Source of the DNA: Paramarasmius palmivorus
Taxonomy: Eukaryota; Basidiomycota; Agaricomycetes; Agaricales; Marasmiaceae
DNA: 64,000 bases
Assembly (NCBI GenBank): GCA_037176845.1
Contig: JAYKXP010000008.1
Location: forward strand, 372,001-436,000
Direction of reading: 5' to 3'
A program made the position numbers and the translations under genes. Numbering within the stretch: position 1 is the first letter of the stretch; every line of letters starts with the position of its first letter. The notes beneath the pieces were generated by a model. The model did not search any database and was not told the DNA's origin. It was given only the letters and a program-made list of their open reading frames with translations. This document shows positions 11,726 to 24,503 of this stretch, piece after piece.

Positions 11726-13172
11726 ATGCCGACAGAGTATACGCATGGGGACCAAGTTCCAGTCGAATCTCAGCCAGCTCAAATCAAGTTATGTACCCAC
11801 TGTCATCGTGCGGTAGAACCTGGAAACTCGGTCTTCGTCGTCGGTGCAGAGGCTATCCTTTGTGCTGGATGCCAGACTCAAAGTCATCTTCTTTTCCCTT
11901 CTCGATCTCCTCAGGCGCCGGCGTCGCCTCTAGTCGACATTGATCCTCGGTCATCCCCGACATGCGGTGAACCTGTGTATACAGCGCGTGACAACTCACG
12001 GTGTACAACAGACCCGTTTGAGGCTAGTGACAGCCTGGAACCGCTGCTGTCGAGCCCCGAATCCATTTATCACGAAGCTGTGGTCATACCCTCTTATCAA
12101 GTGAAACCTTCGCTGTCCGCTCTTCACACCCCAGTCAAGCCCCACCCTATTATCACCTCGACCACATCACTCCCCATCATCCATTCGCAGCCTCAGAGTC
12201 GACCGCAGAGGCATGAGCGACCGTATCTGGCGCCCAGCCCGCTCACGGACATCTCTCGCCTTCGAGTGCGGTCTCAGACACACCATTGTCTGTATCCCGG
12301 AGCTATCTTCCAGGGAACACAGAAGAGTGGTCGGAATAGTTATGATGTGACTGTAACGATTGTGGTGCGTGTGTTTAGCTCGTGGCCTTGTGCATGTTTG
12401 CCTTATGTCTCGGAATAGGATGTGGACTTTACCTCTTCCTTCCTATGTGGATACCTTCGCATATGCGGCCTTACAAACGACTATCCTGAGCTGACGACGT
12501 ATTTTGACGCTGAGATTATCGGAAGCCGATATGGCTTCTTGACGCAGAACTGGGGGGCTACTGAGCAAGAAGATCTTGTACATTGGTCCCGCTTTCCTGC
12601 ATTCCGACATGTTAAACACGAACTTCAAAAACCTCAGTTGACCATGTGTGACCGGGACAGGGGTGCAGTCTTCATGAGGTGGAAGGAAAAGTTCTTGGTT
12701 CCTGATCATCGAGTACAAGATATTACTGGAGCTAGTTTCGCTGGTAAGGTTCCGATTCACACTATTTTGGGCTTTCTTCTTATCCCGTATGCATAGGCTT
12801 CTACTATGTCTGTGTTGATTTCAACCCGTCAACATCGAAAGCCTCGGACTCGGATCATATGCCTCTCACTCCAGAAAATGACGAGATAGATCCGTCTGCA
12901 ATTGCGCCGCCCCAGAAGGTCGAATTCCCTCGTCGTCGCCGTGACTCGAGCACTCGAAGGCGAGGCCGTTCGGCATCTGCCACTCGTGTACATACGACAC
13001 CGACAGCTACTATGAGCGGATTCTACTACCATCAAAACTCCGAGCCGTGCGTAGAACTCTTTGCTTCTCGTGGCATATGCCAACGTTCTAACGACGATAC
13101 CCATATAGCTATCAGCAGTTGTCCTTATCCCATGTTCCAGAGAGCACGAGTGGAAGCTTCGAGTTCGCATGA
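11726..13172 (+). CDS. GID4: GID4/Vid24, substrate receptor of the GID ubiquitin ligase
   Basis: Gid4 recognises N-terminal proline degrons and brings gluconeogenic enzymes to the GID/CTLH ubiquitin ligase when glucose returns. Four exons splice cleanly, with introns at about 12365-12419, 12746-12796 and 13050-13115. The beta-barrel domain begins at LYPGAIFQGTQKSGRNSYDV, continues through SFLCGYLRICGLTNDYPELT and YFDAEIIGSRYGFLT, and ends near FAGFYYVCVDF. The protein stops with SGSFEFA, close to the usual end of the family. There is an insert of about 50 residues rich in Arg/Ser between the barrel and the last exon. The N-terminal 200 residues are Pro/Ser-rich and carry CTHC...CAGC, a CX2C-X19-CX2C pair that could bind zinc and is not part of the Gid4 fold. 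Confidence 0.92.
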
Positions 13173-13819
13173 TTGGGTTCTTCGCATTCTATTCGCCATT
13201 CCAATAGCATTATCCCCGCTCTCATGTACACTATCCTCGCTTTCTCGGGACCTCCCACATCTGCTTTATTTTCTTCATAGTACCGTATACCTCGCTTTGA
13301 TCATGTATTGACTTTCTTCTATCTTACGCACTCAGGTCGGTAACCTAATGTTCCGGACAGATAGGCCTTGTGATGCGAGAAGCTGCGACTGGTGTCGGGT
13401 GCAATGGCATTGACATCGTACATGACATTTGCTATGGTGTACTGAACTCGCTAATTTGCTGCGTATTACAATGTCCTGCGTACCCTGATTTGCCTCTGAT
13501 CCCTAGGCCTTCCTTCTGCCTAGACTGATGTCGAGTCAGATAGCGTCCTCAAAAGGTGGCTTTGAAGATATTGTGCGCTATACTAGGGGTGGCGCAACCT
13601 CGCAGCTCGCAAGGAAGTGTTTCGGCCTAGTTCACATGATGAGGCGTTGAATGATCCTGATCCAAGTTGGAGCTTCCCTTTTTATTACCACGGATACAGA
13701 AGCATTTGATTCTTCGGTAGTCGGGAAAAGGTTTGACGAGAAGAATATTTATTCCTGCTACCCCAGAGCTACATACCCACCACTACTCGATACCCTCGAC
13801 GCAGTGGAACTTTGTAACA
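13173..13819. other. Spacer between GID4 and the monooxygenase gene
   Basis: No supported gene, RNA or repeat. Likely the 3' region of GID4 and the promoter of the flavin monooxygenase. Confidence 0.4.
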
Positions 13820-16248
13820 ATGCCGGAGAAGAATAGCTCTGGCGACGGCCGGGGTCCTCGCGTTGTGATTGTAGGCGCTGGGTACGTCATCAATGTGAAT
13901 TGAACCGCCTTCGAATTCTTACTTTCTCTCCGGTTAGTCTTGCCGGGATTTCGACCGCGGTATACCTGAGGAAGCAGCTGCCGTCTTTTGATAACTTTAC
14001 TGTGAGTTCACAGTTTCTCGTCCATGTAAATACCCGATTCTAACAGCTTCATAGATATACGAAAGGGCTTCTTCGTGAGTCTCTGCTAGTTGGTTTTCGG
14101 GTTCTGGCCTGAGATTTTCCCCGTTGTAGGGCTGGTGGTACCTGGAGAGTATGTGAACGACAGGATTTACGTTGACTTGCAATGCTAACCACCAAGAACC
14201 CAGGACAACACGTACCCAGGTGCGCAGAGCAGAAATTGTCTTGAAAAGCTAGTCTAACTTCATTACGATGCAGGATGCGGAGTCGATGTCGGTGCCATTG
14301 GTACAGTCTTTCAACAGAATTAAATCCAAATTGGACCTCGTACTATGTCAGTCAACCCGAAATTCGAGCTTACTGGCAAAGTCTTTTCGACAAGTACGAC
14401 CTACAAGCGAAAACCGTCTTCAACACTTCGATAACTCGCGCAAAGTGGCATAGTGACACGCACAGCTACACCTTGTTTTTGCATGACGAAGTGACTGGTC
14501 AAGATAGACAAGAAGAAGCTGAAGTTGTGATTTATGCTATTGGGGGCTTTATGAGCCCGATGTTCCCAAAGGACATTCCTGGGACTGAGACCTTCAAAGG
14601 GGTCGCGTTTCATTCTGCACGGTGGAGGCATGATGTCGATCTCAAAGAGAAGAGGGTTGGTGTCATTGGAAACGGCTGTTCCGCGTGCGTTTTCTGCTCC
14701 TATAGAACGCGTTTCAACGGGTGTTTGACCTGGTTTTTAGGGCACAATTTGTTCCGGTCATATCGTCGGATCCTTCGGTTAAAGTTATCAATTTTTGTAG
14801 AACCCCTCAGTGGTTTCTTCCACGAGTTGAGCATTGTCATCTGACCCCAGTGTTCGAGGTATTGACTGTTTTTTACAAGGGCAACTACAGCTATCCGTCA
14901 TGGATTCGATGGATTTTCAAGTATTTCCCAATCGTCATGCGACTGTACCGAAGTTACTTGATGGCTGTTGTAAGGGTTTCTTGTCCAGCTATACTTTGTG
15001 TATCCCTAAAGTTCATGTTTTAGAGTGACATTGGCTACTTGGTCTTCAACAAGTCCAACAAGCGGACTGTGGCAGCGACGCGTCGGGTTCTTATCACCAT
15101 TTCTGGCTTTCAGGGTCATTGAACTGATATCCGCTCAGATGTTTATTCGCTATATTGAGAAGATGGCGCCAAAGGATAAGGTCGAGGAGCTAGTCCCCAA
15201 ATATCGTGAGTCCTATTAGTATTAAGGAGATGTTCATGAAGCTGATTCGTGGACAGCTGTTGGTTGCAAACGCATCATTATCGATCCGGATTACTTGACT
15301 GCTCTCGGGCGACCGAACGTGGAACTTACATGGAGTCCCATAGAGTGTGTTGCTCCAGATGGACTCAAATTGCGTTCGGGAGAGGTAGTTCCTCTTGATG
15401 TGGGTATCACTTACTTCGCGCGGCGAACAGGCACTGATCACAACTGTATGCCTTCAGGTGATAATCTTTGGAACAGGCTACTCTATCGTGCGTTTGGCCT
15501 CTCCGTGAGATACTCTGCCTTCAGCTTCTTTACACAGGAATCGGGATTAAATATCGAGGGAGTGGACGGTGTCACCGTACGCGATTACTTCCAATCCAAA
15601 GGCGGGCCGACAGCCTATGTCGGAAGCGCAATACCCGGCTTCCCGAACATGTTCATTCTTGTCGGTGAGTCGTTCTTCCTTTACCTGCCTTTCTACCTGA
15701 TTTACCTGAACTTCAACCAGGGCCAAATGTAGCCACTGGGCATGCATCTCTGATATTCAGCCAAGAATGCCAGGTGAACTGACATCATATCACTCGAATC
15801 ACATCAGGAACTAAAAGTCTCCACAGATACAGATGGCCGTTAACATAATCAAGGCCATTGTTGATGGGAAGATTCAATCTGCGCAGAGTATTTATCACCC
15901 CTCCTTGCCCTGAGCACACTTTCTGATCCCTGTCGGACAGTAACACACACTGCTTGCGATGATTACAACGACTGGCTTCAGAAACAATTGGATATTTCCG
16001 TGTGGCAAGACTGTAATTCATACTATCATGTTGCAGGGACACACAACAGCAAGATTGTTGCGCTATATCCTGGCTCGGTAACGTCGTTCTGGTGGCGGAC
16101 CCGAAAGTTGAATCCGTCTCATTGGCACGTCGAAGGTGCCACTACTAGTGATTGGACTGGGAATAGTAGGGCAACGATTAGGACCGCGCTGACTAGCCTT
16201 GGGGTAGTTTGTATATCCGCATTGTTGTATCTATACCAGTACAAGTAG
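13820..16248 (+). CDS. FAD/NADPH monooxygenase, Baeyer-Villiger type, one frame break
   Basis: Such enzymes oxidise ketones or aldehydes with O2 and NADPH. The N-terminus RVVIVGAGLAGISTAVYL is the FAD-binding Rossmann loop. HWYSLSTELNPNWTSYY follows, then FKGVAFHSARW, matching the Baeyer-Villiger fingerprint FxGxxxHxxxW, then the N(A)DP loop RVGVIGNGCSA. Later blocks are VIIFGTGYSI and YVGSAIPGFPNMFILVGPN. I count about 14 introns. The frame slips by one base near 14290-14298, between CGVDV and HWYSL; one extra base there (for example a longer C run) would restore it. The last exon ends in a hydrophobic segment (LTSLGVVCISALLYLYQY), a likely C-terminal membrane anchor, which is uncommon for the family. 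The natural substrate is unknown. It could serve detoxification or a secondary pathway with the nearby exporter, but no other pathway genes are near. Confidence 0.85.
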
Positions 16249-16414
16249 AGGATATGTACCACATATGAGCAGGTGGAATGATTGAGCGCTCGGAAATATT
16301 TGTTACCTTTTATATATAACAGGTTCGGACTGTCCCGAACCACTTTGTTGGCTTCCACCACTTAATCCGTGGCCAAAGGCCTTTCCGTTCTTTCCCTCCT
16401 CTCTGTTTCCTACC

Positions 16415-18363
16415 ATGACATCTCATTCTCACTCGTCTGCTACTGCAAATGTCGTCGGTGTCCACTATAGAGTTGGGAAGAAGATCGGAGAGGGTTCCTT
16501 TGGTGTTATTTTCGAAGGCATGCTTATTGCTGCGCTCTCTTGCCTCGTTTTTGCCTGACTTTTTTTTCTGCTTTCTGGATAACAGGAACTAACCTACTCA
16601 ACTCTCAGACGGTGGCTATAAAGTTTGTGCGTGGCAAGAGTATTTTGGTCGTGCAATGGATCGCTGACACCCCACCTTCGTCATAGGAACCTAGAAAAGC
16701 TGAAGCGCCTCAACTTCGGGACGAATGTCGTTCTTATCGCATTCTGGCTGGGTGTAGTGAGTGGAACGTCGTATCGGCGAAGGGGGAACTGTGTTGACGC
16801 TGGGGTGTTATAGCTGGAATACCTCAAATCTATCATTTTGGTCAAGAAGGTCTACACAACATTCTAGTCATCGATCTTTTGGGGCCTAGTCTTGAAGATC
16901 TCTTCGACATGTGCGGGAGGAAATTCTCAATCAAGACCGTCTGCATGGCCGCTCGTCAAATGGTCCGTTTTACACGAGCCGTATCTCGCCTACCACTCAT
17001 CCTTCGACCTCTAGATCTCCCGGGTCCAGACTATCCACGAAAAGAACTTAATATACCGCGACATCAAACCCGACAACTTTTTGATTGGCAAGCCAGGAAC
17101 TAAGGGTGCTAATAGTAAGCAGCCTTCCCGTCTTGTCCAGCTGCCCACGTTCTCACGTCACATCTAGTCATTCACGTTGTCGACTTTGGTATGGCGAAGC
17201 AGTACCGTGACCCTAAAACCAAGCAGCATATTCCATACCGGGAACGAAAGAGTCTGAGCGGAACAGCTCGGTACATGAGTATAAATACTCACTTAGGGAG
17301 AGGTTGGTTTATTCTCGGTGACTGTGGGGCTCTAGCTGACAATCATCTGCCACAGAACAGTCAAGAAGAGACGACTTGGAAGCTCTCGGGCATGTTTTTA
17401 TGTACTTCTTGCGGGGTAGCCTACCGTGGCAGGGCCTCAAGGCTGCAACCAACAAACAAAAGTACGAAAAGATAGGAGAGAAGAAGCAAACGACCCCGAT
17501 CAAAGAACTGTGTGAGGGCTTCCCAGGTATGGAGCTAACACTGCGCAGTTACTATCTACTGACCCATTCTCCAGAGGAGTTCGGGATATACCTCAACTAC
17601 GTCCGCAAGCTGGGATTCGAAGAAACACCTGATTATGATTTCTTGCGCGAACTCTTTGCTAAAGTCATGAAGAACAACGGCGATGTCGATGACGGTGTCT
17701 TCGATTGGAATCTACTAAATGGTGCGTACCCCCGCTGATTTTATGCGGACCTGCGCTGACCCTATCACAGGAGGTAAAGGCTGGGAAGCATCTGCGGTCA
17801 GTACCGCTTCTGAGCCTTTCATCAACGATATAAACTTACTATTATAGGGTCATCAACAAATTATATCTCAAATGCAGAATCAAGGACTGACTGCGTCTCC
17901 CCATGATCGTCGGAGAGAACAACGCGGCGATGATAGAAGGAGAGCTTCTCAAGGCGGAAATATTACTTCTCCTTCACCTGCTCTGGTACGAAACGGTTCC
18001 AAACAGCGGAAAAACTCAAATTTAGCCGCTGGTGGTAACACGCCCGGGCAGCTCACTCCCCATTCTGCTGCTGCACAGGTTAACGTCCCAATTGGAACCC
18101 CACAACGAGGGAGTGCGCAACATCCATACGCGAACGCGACGGGAGGATTCGATTATAATGGAGATGAGTACGGAGGACAACAACAGCCGTATGGGAGAGT
18201 GTCACCGATGATTTCAAGTGCAGCTGCACCCCCAGCATTGAGCAGCGTGCGGGCGACCGGTGGTGATGTCGGTGTTGCGGGAGGTGGCTATGACAGACAA
18301 GACATTGAAGATCCACCCCGGAAGAACACACTTTTCAGAATCCTTACGTGCCGATGTGGTTAG
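16415..18363 (+). CDS. Casein kinase I (Yck/CK1 family)
   Basis: Kinase features in order: the glycine loop [22 protein letters not shown] with the catalytic lysine, the hinge [13 protein letters not shown], the catalytic loop [25 protein letters not shown], the CK1-specific [14 protein letters not shown], then [14 protein letters not shown] and SLPWQGLKA. About eight introns are needed; the first has a GC donor at 16518. The tail after the kinase domain (about 190 residues) is rich in Gln, Gly, Ser and Pro. It ends FRILTCRCG, with two cysteines next to the C-terminus that could be palmitoylated, as in membrane-bound Yck1/Yck2 of yeast. Those kinases act in glucose sensing, endocytosis and polarity. 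The gene is intact. Confidence 0.93.
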
Positions 18364-18662
18364 ATCGGACATCTTCATCCTCATGTTCACGATTTATGGC
18401 ATATTCCACGACGTTTTCTCTATACCCCATCATCTACCCATAATCTGCTCTTGGTTCTTCACTTGGTTTTTGATGTCATTTGGTGTTACTGGAAAGTTTA
18501 TGTTAACAGAGTTGATACTTTAATGACATTGTTGACAATGGTTGTGTATACGACAATAAGTCCAAGGATACACTGAGGAAAGGATACAAGATTACGAGGC
18601 TACTCCGATACAAAGATTATAGGTACGTATATGAATAGAAACACCATTCAGACACCTCCGTC

Positions 18663-21600
18663 TCAGAACAAAGCAAGTTCATCGAACTCATCGTCCTGAT
18701 TATCACCCACGACGTCCACATATGATTGAGAACGGGGGCGCGAGGTCGATTCGGAGCCAGCTGGATCTACCGTCACATCCTTTCTTGGGTTGCACGATGC
18801 CGCAGAGATTGAAGTTTCGACGTGTTCGCTGGGTCCGCGAGGGGGTATCTGCCAGAATATCTCATTGTCCAATGCCTTAGATTGTGGATCAGGTGACGAA
18901 TTTGTCGGGGTCTGGAAAGATATCGTCAGATAATAGACCTGGAAGAATGTGTCTGCGGCAGTAGCACTTACTTGTAGACCTGGAACTAGTCCATTGATGT
19001 GGAAGGTAGACAGATCACTACGAATTGTATCACTGTATATATCTCACATTAGTGTTCATCCTCACGCGCTAATCATTTTTCTTGGGGACACTTACTCATA
19101 GTTCCGTTCTTGTGTCGCTGTGTACCCCGGGGCTACGGAAGCCGGTGAAGGATCTTGCGGATTCGAATGTCGGAGCATCTTGAGGCCTCTCGCAACGACC
19201 GAAAGCTGGTCTTGGATGTGAATCAATAACAAGCTCCTCACATTGTTGTCTAAAGCACCAAATTTACTCTGACAACAGCCAAAATCCAAGAGACGTCGTC
19301 AAGTACCTGAAGCTATGCCGGACGACGGGCTTCTCTGAGCCGGCCCCGAAGCATCTACAGCAATTTGATCGTCCATATTCCGCCGTAAGTATGCCGTCTC
19401 CTGTAGGCATTGGTATAACTGACGCTGAATGTCATTGAGGCTATCTCTACGCCAAGACAGATTTCAGTAGGACCCAGAAAAGATACGCTGAGAACTTACG
19501 ATGGAGTTGGACTGATCGAACTACTTGCCGTAGGAACCGACGCAAGATTTTCGGAAATAGGCTTCTCAAAATCTGGGATGTCACCGTGAACAGCCAAATC
19601 TCGTTCCTTTCCCTTTTCGCTATTTGTCTGTGGCATCTCGTTGCCATTTATCGCAGTCGACTCGCCCAACTTCGGTGATATTGACGAATTCTTGTCATCT
19701 GTCATACTGCTTGACGCTGGACGTGAACCATTTCGGGATTTTCCGCGTTTGGAACGTGATGTCGGCGTATCTGGCTGTGAAGTAGTGGAAGGGCCCTGTG
19801 TGAACTGAGCACATTACTGGGATCCTGACCTGTTGTCTGACAGTTACCTTTGGACGTTTAGCAGCCTTTAGTTCTCCAACGAAGACACAATCCAAAACAA
19901 AAGTCTTCCGTTTCCTGCGGTGGCCTTGGTAATTTCGGTCGTCAACATCATGATCAGATGTCGCAGCTAATTGTGAGGTCGAAGGATCTTGCTAGAGAAT
20001 TTATGAATACATATAACCGTATGACGCTCATTTTTAAGAACTCACGCTTGCGTCCGGCTCGATAGTTACATCCTCAGGAGTCTGTGCCAGTTTTAATCAA
20101 ATCCTGGAGAGTAATGCGAGGAGGATTCACCTCGATGAGCAGAATCTTCTTATCATACCAGCCTCCTTGACAAAACTTTGGATTGAAAGGTTTACACGTT
20201 GTGAAGGCTCGTGCAAGATTGCTTAGCTGTGTGGCAAAATCTGGCTTTGTCCCTTTCCTCTCTGCTTCGGTATAAGCCCTAGTGTGTCATCATAACGTTC
20301 TCGAGCCTCTTGATGGAGGCGGTGGTGGTCAGCATTACGTCCATGCAGGGATTGCAGGGCATGCAGTTTACAGTGCAGCAAGTGCAAGTAGCAAAGAGAG
20401 CGGTGGCAGTCCTTGCAGTAAACAACCCTCTCACTGAGAGCGTAGTGTGACGACTCTCCCTTTCTCCCTGGAGAGCATATTCTGGTTTCCTCCTATATGT
20501 ACAGCATATGAAACAACAGCACTGATTATCGAGGTAATTTTCTCACCTGCATCTGGCTTCGCCGCGCGAGAAGGAGGCCACACCCAGAGAAAATGCCGTT
20601 CCTCGAAGCCAACGATAGAAGTTCACTAATGCGGGGGTGTAAGCACTACTGAGTGAATGTCAAGACAGCGTCACACACCCTTCTGGCTTCAGCTTCACTG
20701 CTCGAAAATCCCGATTTTCCGAGTAGAATAATTCCAAAGCATCTTGTGCTTTCCTGCGAGCATCCAAGAGGTTCTCAAACGCCTGGCACTGTACAGGTCT
20801 TAAATCTCGACATTTGCATGTGCGCCCCTCCACGAAACACCCTGGGCACAACAAGAAACCGTCAACAATGTTTTCAGATGGCTCATTCACACACTTTCCA
20901 CAATGCAAGAAGCCGTGGAAAATGTCTGCGCCGCAGAAATCGCAGCTCAGATTGGAGGAGGGGGATGGTAGCGTGCTCATGGCTTTGTGATGGGGAGAGT
21001 ATTCGTCACGAAGGATATCGTCGAAGAGGTGTAAAAATGTTGCAAGGTGTTTTACGTGTTTTTCCTGAGAACTATATGGGTAACAGGCAGTATAAGCTAG
21101 ACACAGGGGCTTACATGGCCATTACTGCGTAAATCCGCAGTCAACTTCACAATTGTATGGAATATGATGGCTTTGACCTTGTAGGTCTCCCGTCGACAAA
21201 CCCTGTATAATGAATGATTGACATGATCTAGCGCAGGGTAGAATGTAACACACCTTCGATAGAGAGGCAGTTCATGATATAGGGCCATCTGCAGCCCCTT
21301 GAATGTCATCCGTGACCAGGACACTTTGATAGTGATGCCACCGTGATTGACAACTTGGTGGCAGCTCCTCGGTGGCACTAAGACGAGGTCTCCCAGTTTC
21401 TGTTCGGCAACATAGAAACGAATGGGTGCCTTTGCCGCCTCAGTGTAAGTCAGAACATGGGTTTCGTGTTCAAGGGTCTGCTTAAGTGAAGCAAAAAAAT
21501 CAGTAGCATTACGGGAGTCTTCGCTTTCCGTCATAAACCAAAAGGAGCTTCCACTGGTTTCAGTGTACACCATGAGATTATGGCCTGACGATGCGCAAAG

Positions 21601-22295
21601 ATCTTTATGAGAAGGCGTGTATGTGTCTCCTGTCCCAAGATAGCACATAAGATGTTCTACCTGGCCCTATTCATAGTTGCCATGAGCTCCGTCACACTTG
21701 TGAAAGGCCGTATAACGAACCTCAAGTTTGTTCAGATAGTTGTAAGGCGAATCGGGTAGCAAGGATTGGGGTATAGCGCCTGCCTTGTGCAGCCATTGAT
21801 TCCATTGTTCAGGGCAAGGCGCGTCTTTTCCGTAGAAACGCACTTCCTCTGAGGCATACGTTGAGTCAATGGATCGCAACCAAGATGTAATGACAGACCT
21901 CCGGGACATGTGTAGGGTTCAATCGTTCTGGCGTGTTCAATAAATGTGGAAAGAGGAATGGTAGTGTCTTCGCTATTATGGACGTTCCTGACGTCAATAT
22001 CTGAAGGCCTTGTTAGATGGGGGTATTCGAGTGAGGAAATCGCGGCTCACCAGTGGGCCCGTTCTCCAACAGCCATTCTGGCGAAAAAAGTTGCGCCGAC
22101 CCCGACCACTTGGGATGTTTATGCACGTCCTCGATGATGAGAGGAATTCCCGAGCGTTCGTGCTCTTCGAATGCTTCTCTTCAGGTTTTCGTGGTCTAGC
22201 GACGAAATGCGTGGAACCGGTTTGAGACCGGAATCAACCAGCTTTTCGAGCGACCAGCCTTTGCAACTGGTACGAGGAAATACTTGCGGCTGCAT
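18663..22295 (-). CDS. JmjC-domain protein with C-terminal Cys-rich region; two frame breaks
   Basis: The N-terminal half is a JmjC (cupin) domain of the histone-demethylase type. It shows SGIPLIIEDVHKHPKW, the iron-binding HxD in TPSHKDLCASSGHNLM, SSFWFMTESED, and the distal histidine region LVPPRSCHQVVNHGG. A Cys-rich segment follows: CDFCGADIFHGFLHCGKC, then CPGCFVEGRTCKC, and later YCKDCHRSLCYLHLLHCKLH; these are probably zinc fingers. The rest is polar and disordered, with a basic KR-rich patch (HRRKRKTFV), and it ends DDEFDELALF. About 14 introns. Two breaks disturb the frame: one base near 22171-22183, between ISSLDHENLK and AFEEHERSG, and a two-base excess in a CA-type run near 20281-20287, between ERYDDT and AYTEAE. 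Iron(II)/2-oxoglutarate chemistry on chromatin is expected from the family, but the substrate residue is unknown. Start MQPQVFPRTS is the best ATG. Confidence 0.8.
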
Positions 22296-22530
22296 GGTGG
22301 TTTCCAGTAAAATTGAGTTCACTATCAGAGTCGAAAAGGCTGATTGGAACCTAGAGGATTCATCGAGGACGAAGAGTAGAAGAAAAAGCCTAGATCGCCT
22401 GTCACAACAGGGGCTTGCGTGATCTACTATCGCGACAGAAAAAGGTAACAAGACTACAATCAAGTATCATGGTCATAATTCAGCGCCAGCTTCTATCCTA
22501 CTGTCAAAATGTAGCAAGAATCGCTATCAC

Positions 22531-24198
22531 TTATGTGTAACGAATACGTAGTGATAGACTAAGAGGTAGTGTGCTAGCAGTAACCGTGATCTCTCCGCCT
22601 TCAGGTACAAATTCCGACAACTTTTTCTCCAAGTTCGGTCGCGTAGCTTGCTCGAGTTGGGGAGGTGCTTGAAGATACAGTTGTGCAGTCGGTGTCGACA
22701 AAGATGGTTTCTTGATTTGACTATGGAAAGCATAAGCATGTGTCCAACATGGAAGAAACGCTGAAGCAATACGTACATTCCCTGGTTCTCAGTTAACATC
22801 TCGATCAGTTGTTCGACCGTGATGTCTTGACCGACTGACATCTCTAAAGCTTCTCCACCGCAAACAGGACAGTCCTCTCTCTTCTCGTGCTCAAAAGTGT
22901 ATGAGTACACGCCTTCTGTTCCGATCAACATGAAGTAGTTATTCAGATAGGCCGCAGAGCTGGTCGCAATCTTGAAGGCTTCATTACAACACGATGCTAA
23001 TGACAATGATCCATTAGAGGATGAGCCAGGCTCGTCTGTTGAAAACATACCCGCGATGATTGCATTCGTAGAAGCTATTGCTGGTATAATGTTCTTAACG
23101 ACACCCTGAGTTAAGGACCACGTCACGCCTTCTATCTTGAACTCCTTCGCTCGTGCAGCAGCAGTATTGTACAGCCAGCTGATATGCTCCGGATCGTCGG
23201 TATCCATCTTCTTGTCTGGAATTTGTCGCGTCAATATAACGCCGACAGTGTGATACTAGTAGCAGAAAACATGCCTCCGAAGATACGTGGCCATTCCAAA
23301 ACTGACGCCCATTCTATACAGTGTTCGGGAAGTCGAGGAGTATTTGCGATGGTACATATAGGGAAGGCGGTAGGCTTGTTCAGCATGTCGAGCGAGCACT
23401 CATAACACGACGTTATTGTGGGTAAAATAACACGGGCCTGCCCCTTGAAACCTGGCCATGATATCAGAAGACTGACTGAGAAATGAGTACCATGTATGTA
23501 CCTTCAGTGCCTCCATCAATAAGTGGTTTCAAGCTTTCTGGGTTTTCTGGATCCACAAGGTTGACGAGGGTAGCATTTATCCACCGACGAGCTTCCACTG
23601 AGTCTAATCCGCAGATAACGAGATTGAATTGAAGGTAATAGTCATCGTCCTTGTCTTGTATCTTGCCATAGTATCTGGAAGAACAGTCAACTTTCAAAGT
23701 GATATACAAGCACAATACGTTGCTCACGGTGTCACTTTTACACCTGGTACACGCTTCATTATGAATTCTGCCGCAACAGTGGCCTTGGGTTTGCCTACAT
23801 CCTTAGGTCTGTAGTGTCATCAAAATCTGACCAGATGGTACAATCGCGAACACCACACATACCTGAATAAAAATTGTCTATTGAGGTTACTAATGTCGAT
23901 GGTGTCCATATCGATTACATGGATATCCTTGAACCCCGTTAGGGCCAAGTTGGCCAGGATCTCACAACCAAGACCTCCCGCACCAATGACAAGAATCTTT
24001 GCTTCATTTCTCAAGAAATTCTTCACCTGAGCAAATAAAGAGCCAGTAAGTCATGGGGTTTACAGGCCGGAAGAGAATCGCCTACACCATCGCCCGCCAT
24101 AAATGCTTCATCGGTGCGGGGCCTGGAACGTCCAGAATTTGATCTATGTGATAGTAGCGACCTTCCCAGTCCTGAGATGTTGAGCTAGAGTCTGCCAT
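22531..24198 (-). CDS. UBA3: UBA3, catalytic subunit of the NEDD8-activating enzyme
   Basis: Uba3 pairs with Ula1/NAE1 to adenylate and activate NEDD8/Rub1 for cullin modification. The nucleotide-binding loop is [20 protein letters not shown], followed by [19 protein letters not shown]. The catalytic cysteine lies in [20 protein letters not shown]. Structural zinc cysteines are SCYECS and DCPVCGG. The C-terminus has [20 protein letters not shown] and ends SLRIRYT, as expected for the ubiquitin-fold part that recruits the E2. Eight exons join without a frame break. One intron, after [14 protein letters not shown], has a GC donor (23274-23273). It runs head to head with RCL1, with 305 bp between the two start codons. 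Confidence 0.95.
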
Positions 24199-24503
24199 GA
24201 CTGACTGGCGCAAGAATTTGATTGAATGTGGATTGGGTAGATGAGAGGCGTGGTGGGTGTCGAGGTGAAAGAAGAGTACTGAGCTTACTCAGCGCCGTTC
24301 AAACCACTTGACTTCACCGACCGTTTCTTGTCTCCGTGGCCTTCACCAGACCCACATAAACAGCTATATTTCTGCATTTTCTAATCATTTCCTTTGGGAT
24401 TTTGTGGACCCGATGCATTTAAAGCCTGACCTGCGACGCGTGTGTACGCGACTTGAAATGGATAACGCGGCTTATGTCATTGCAAGAAATTTTGACCAGG
24501 ACG
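24199..24503. promoter_or_regulatory. Divergent promoter region between UBA3 and RCL1
   Basis: The only space between two genes transcribed away from each other, so it should contain both promoters. I see no clear TATA box. Confidence 0.4.
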
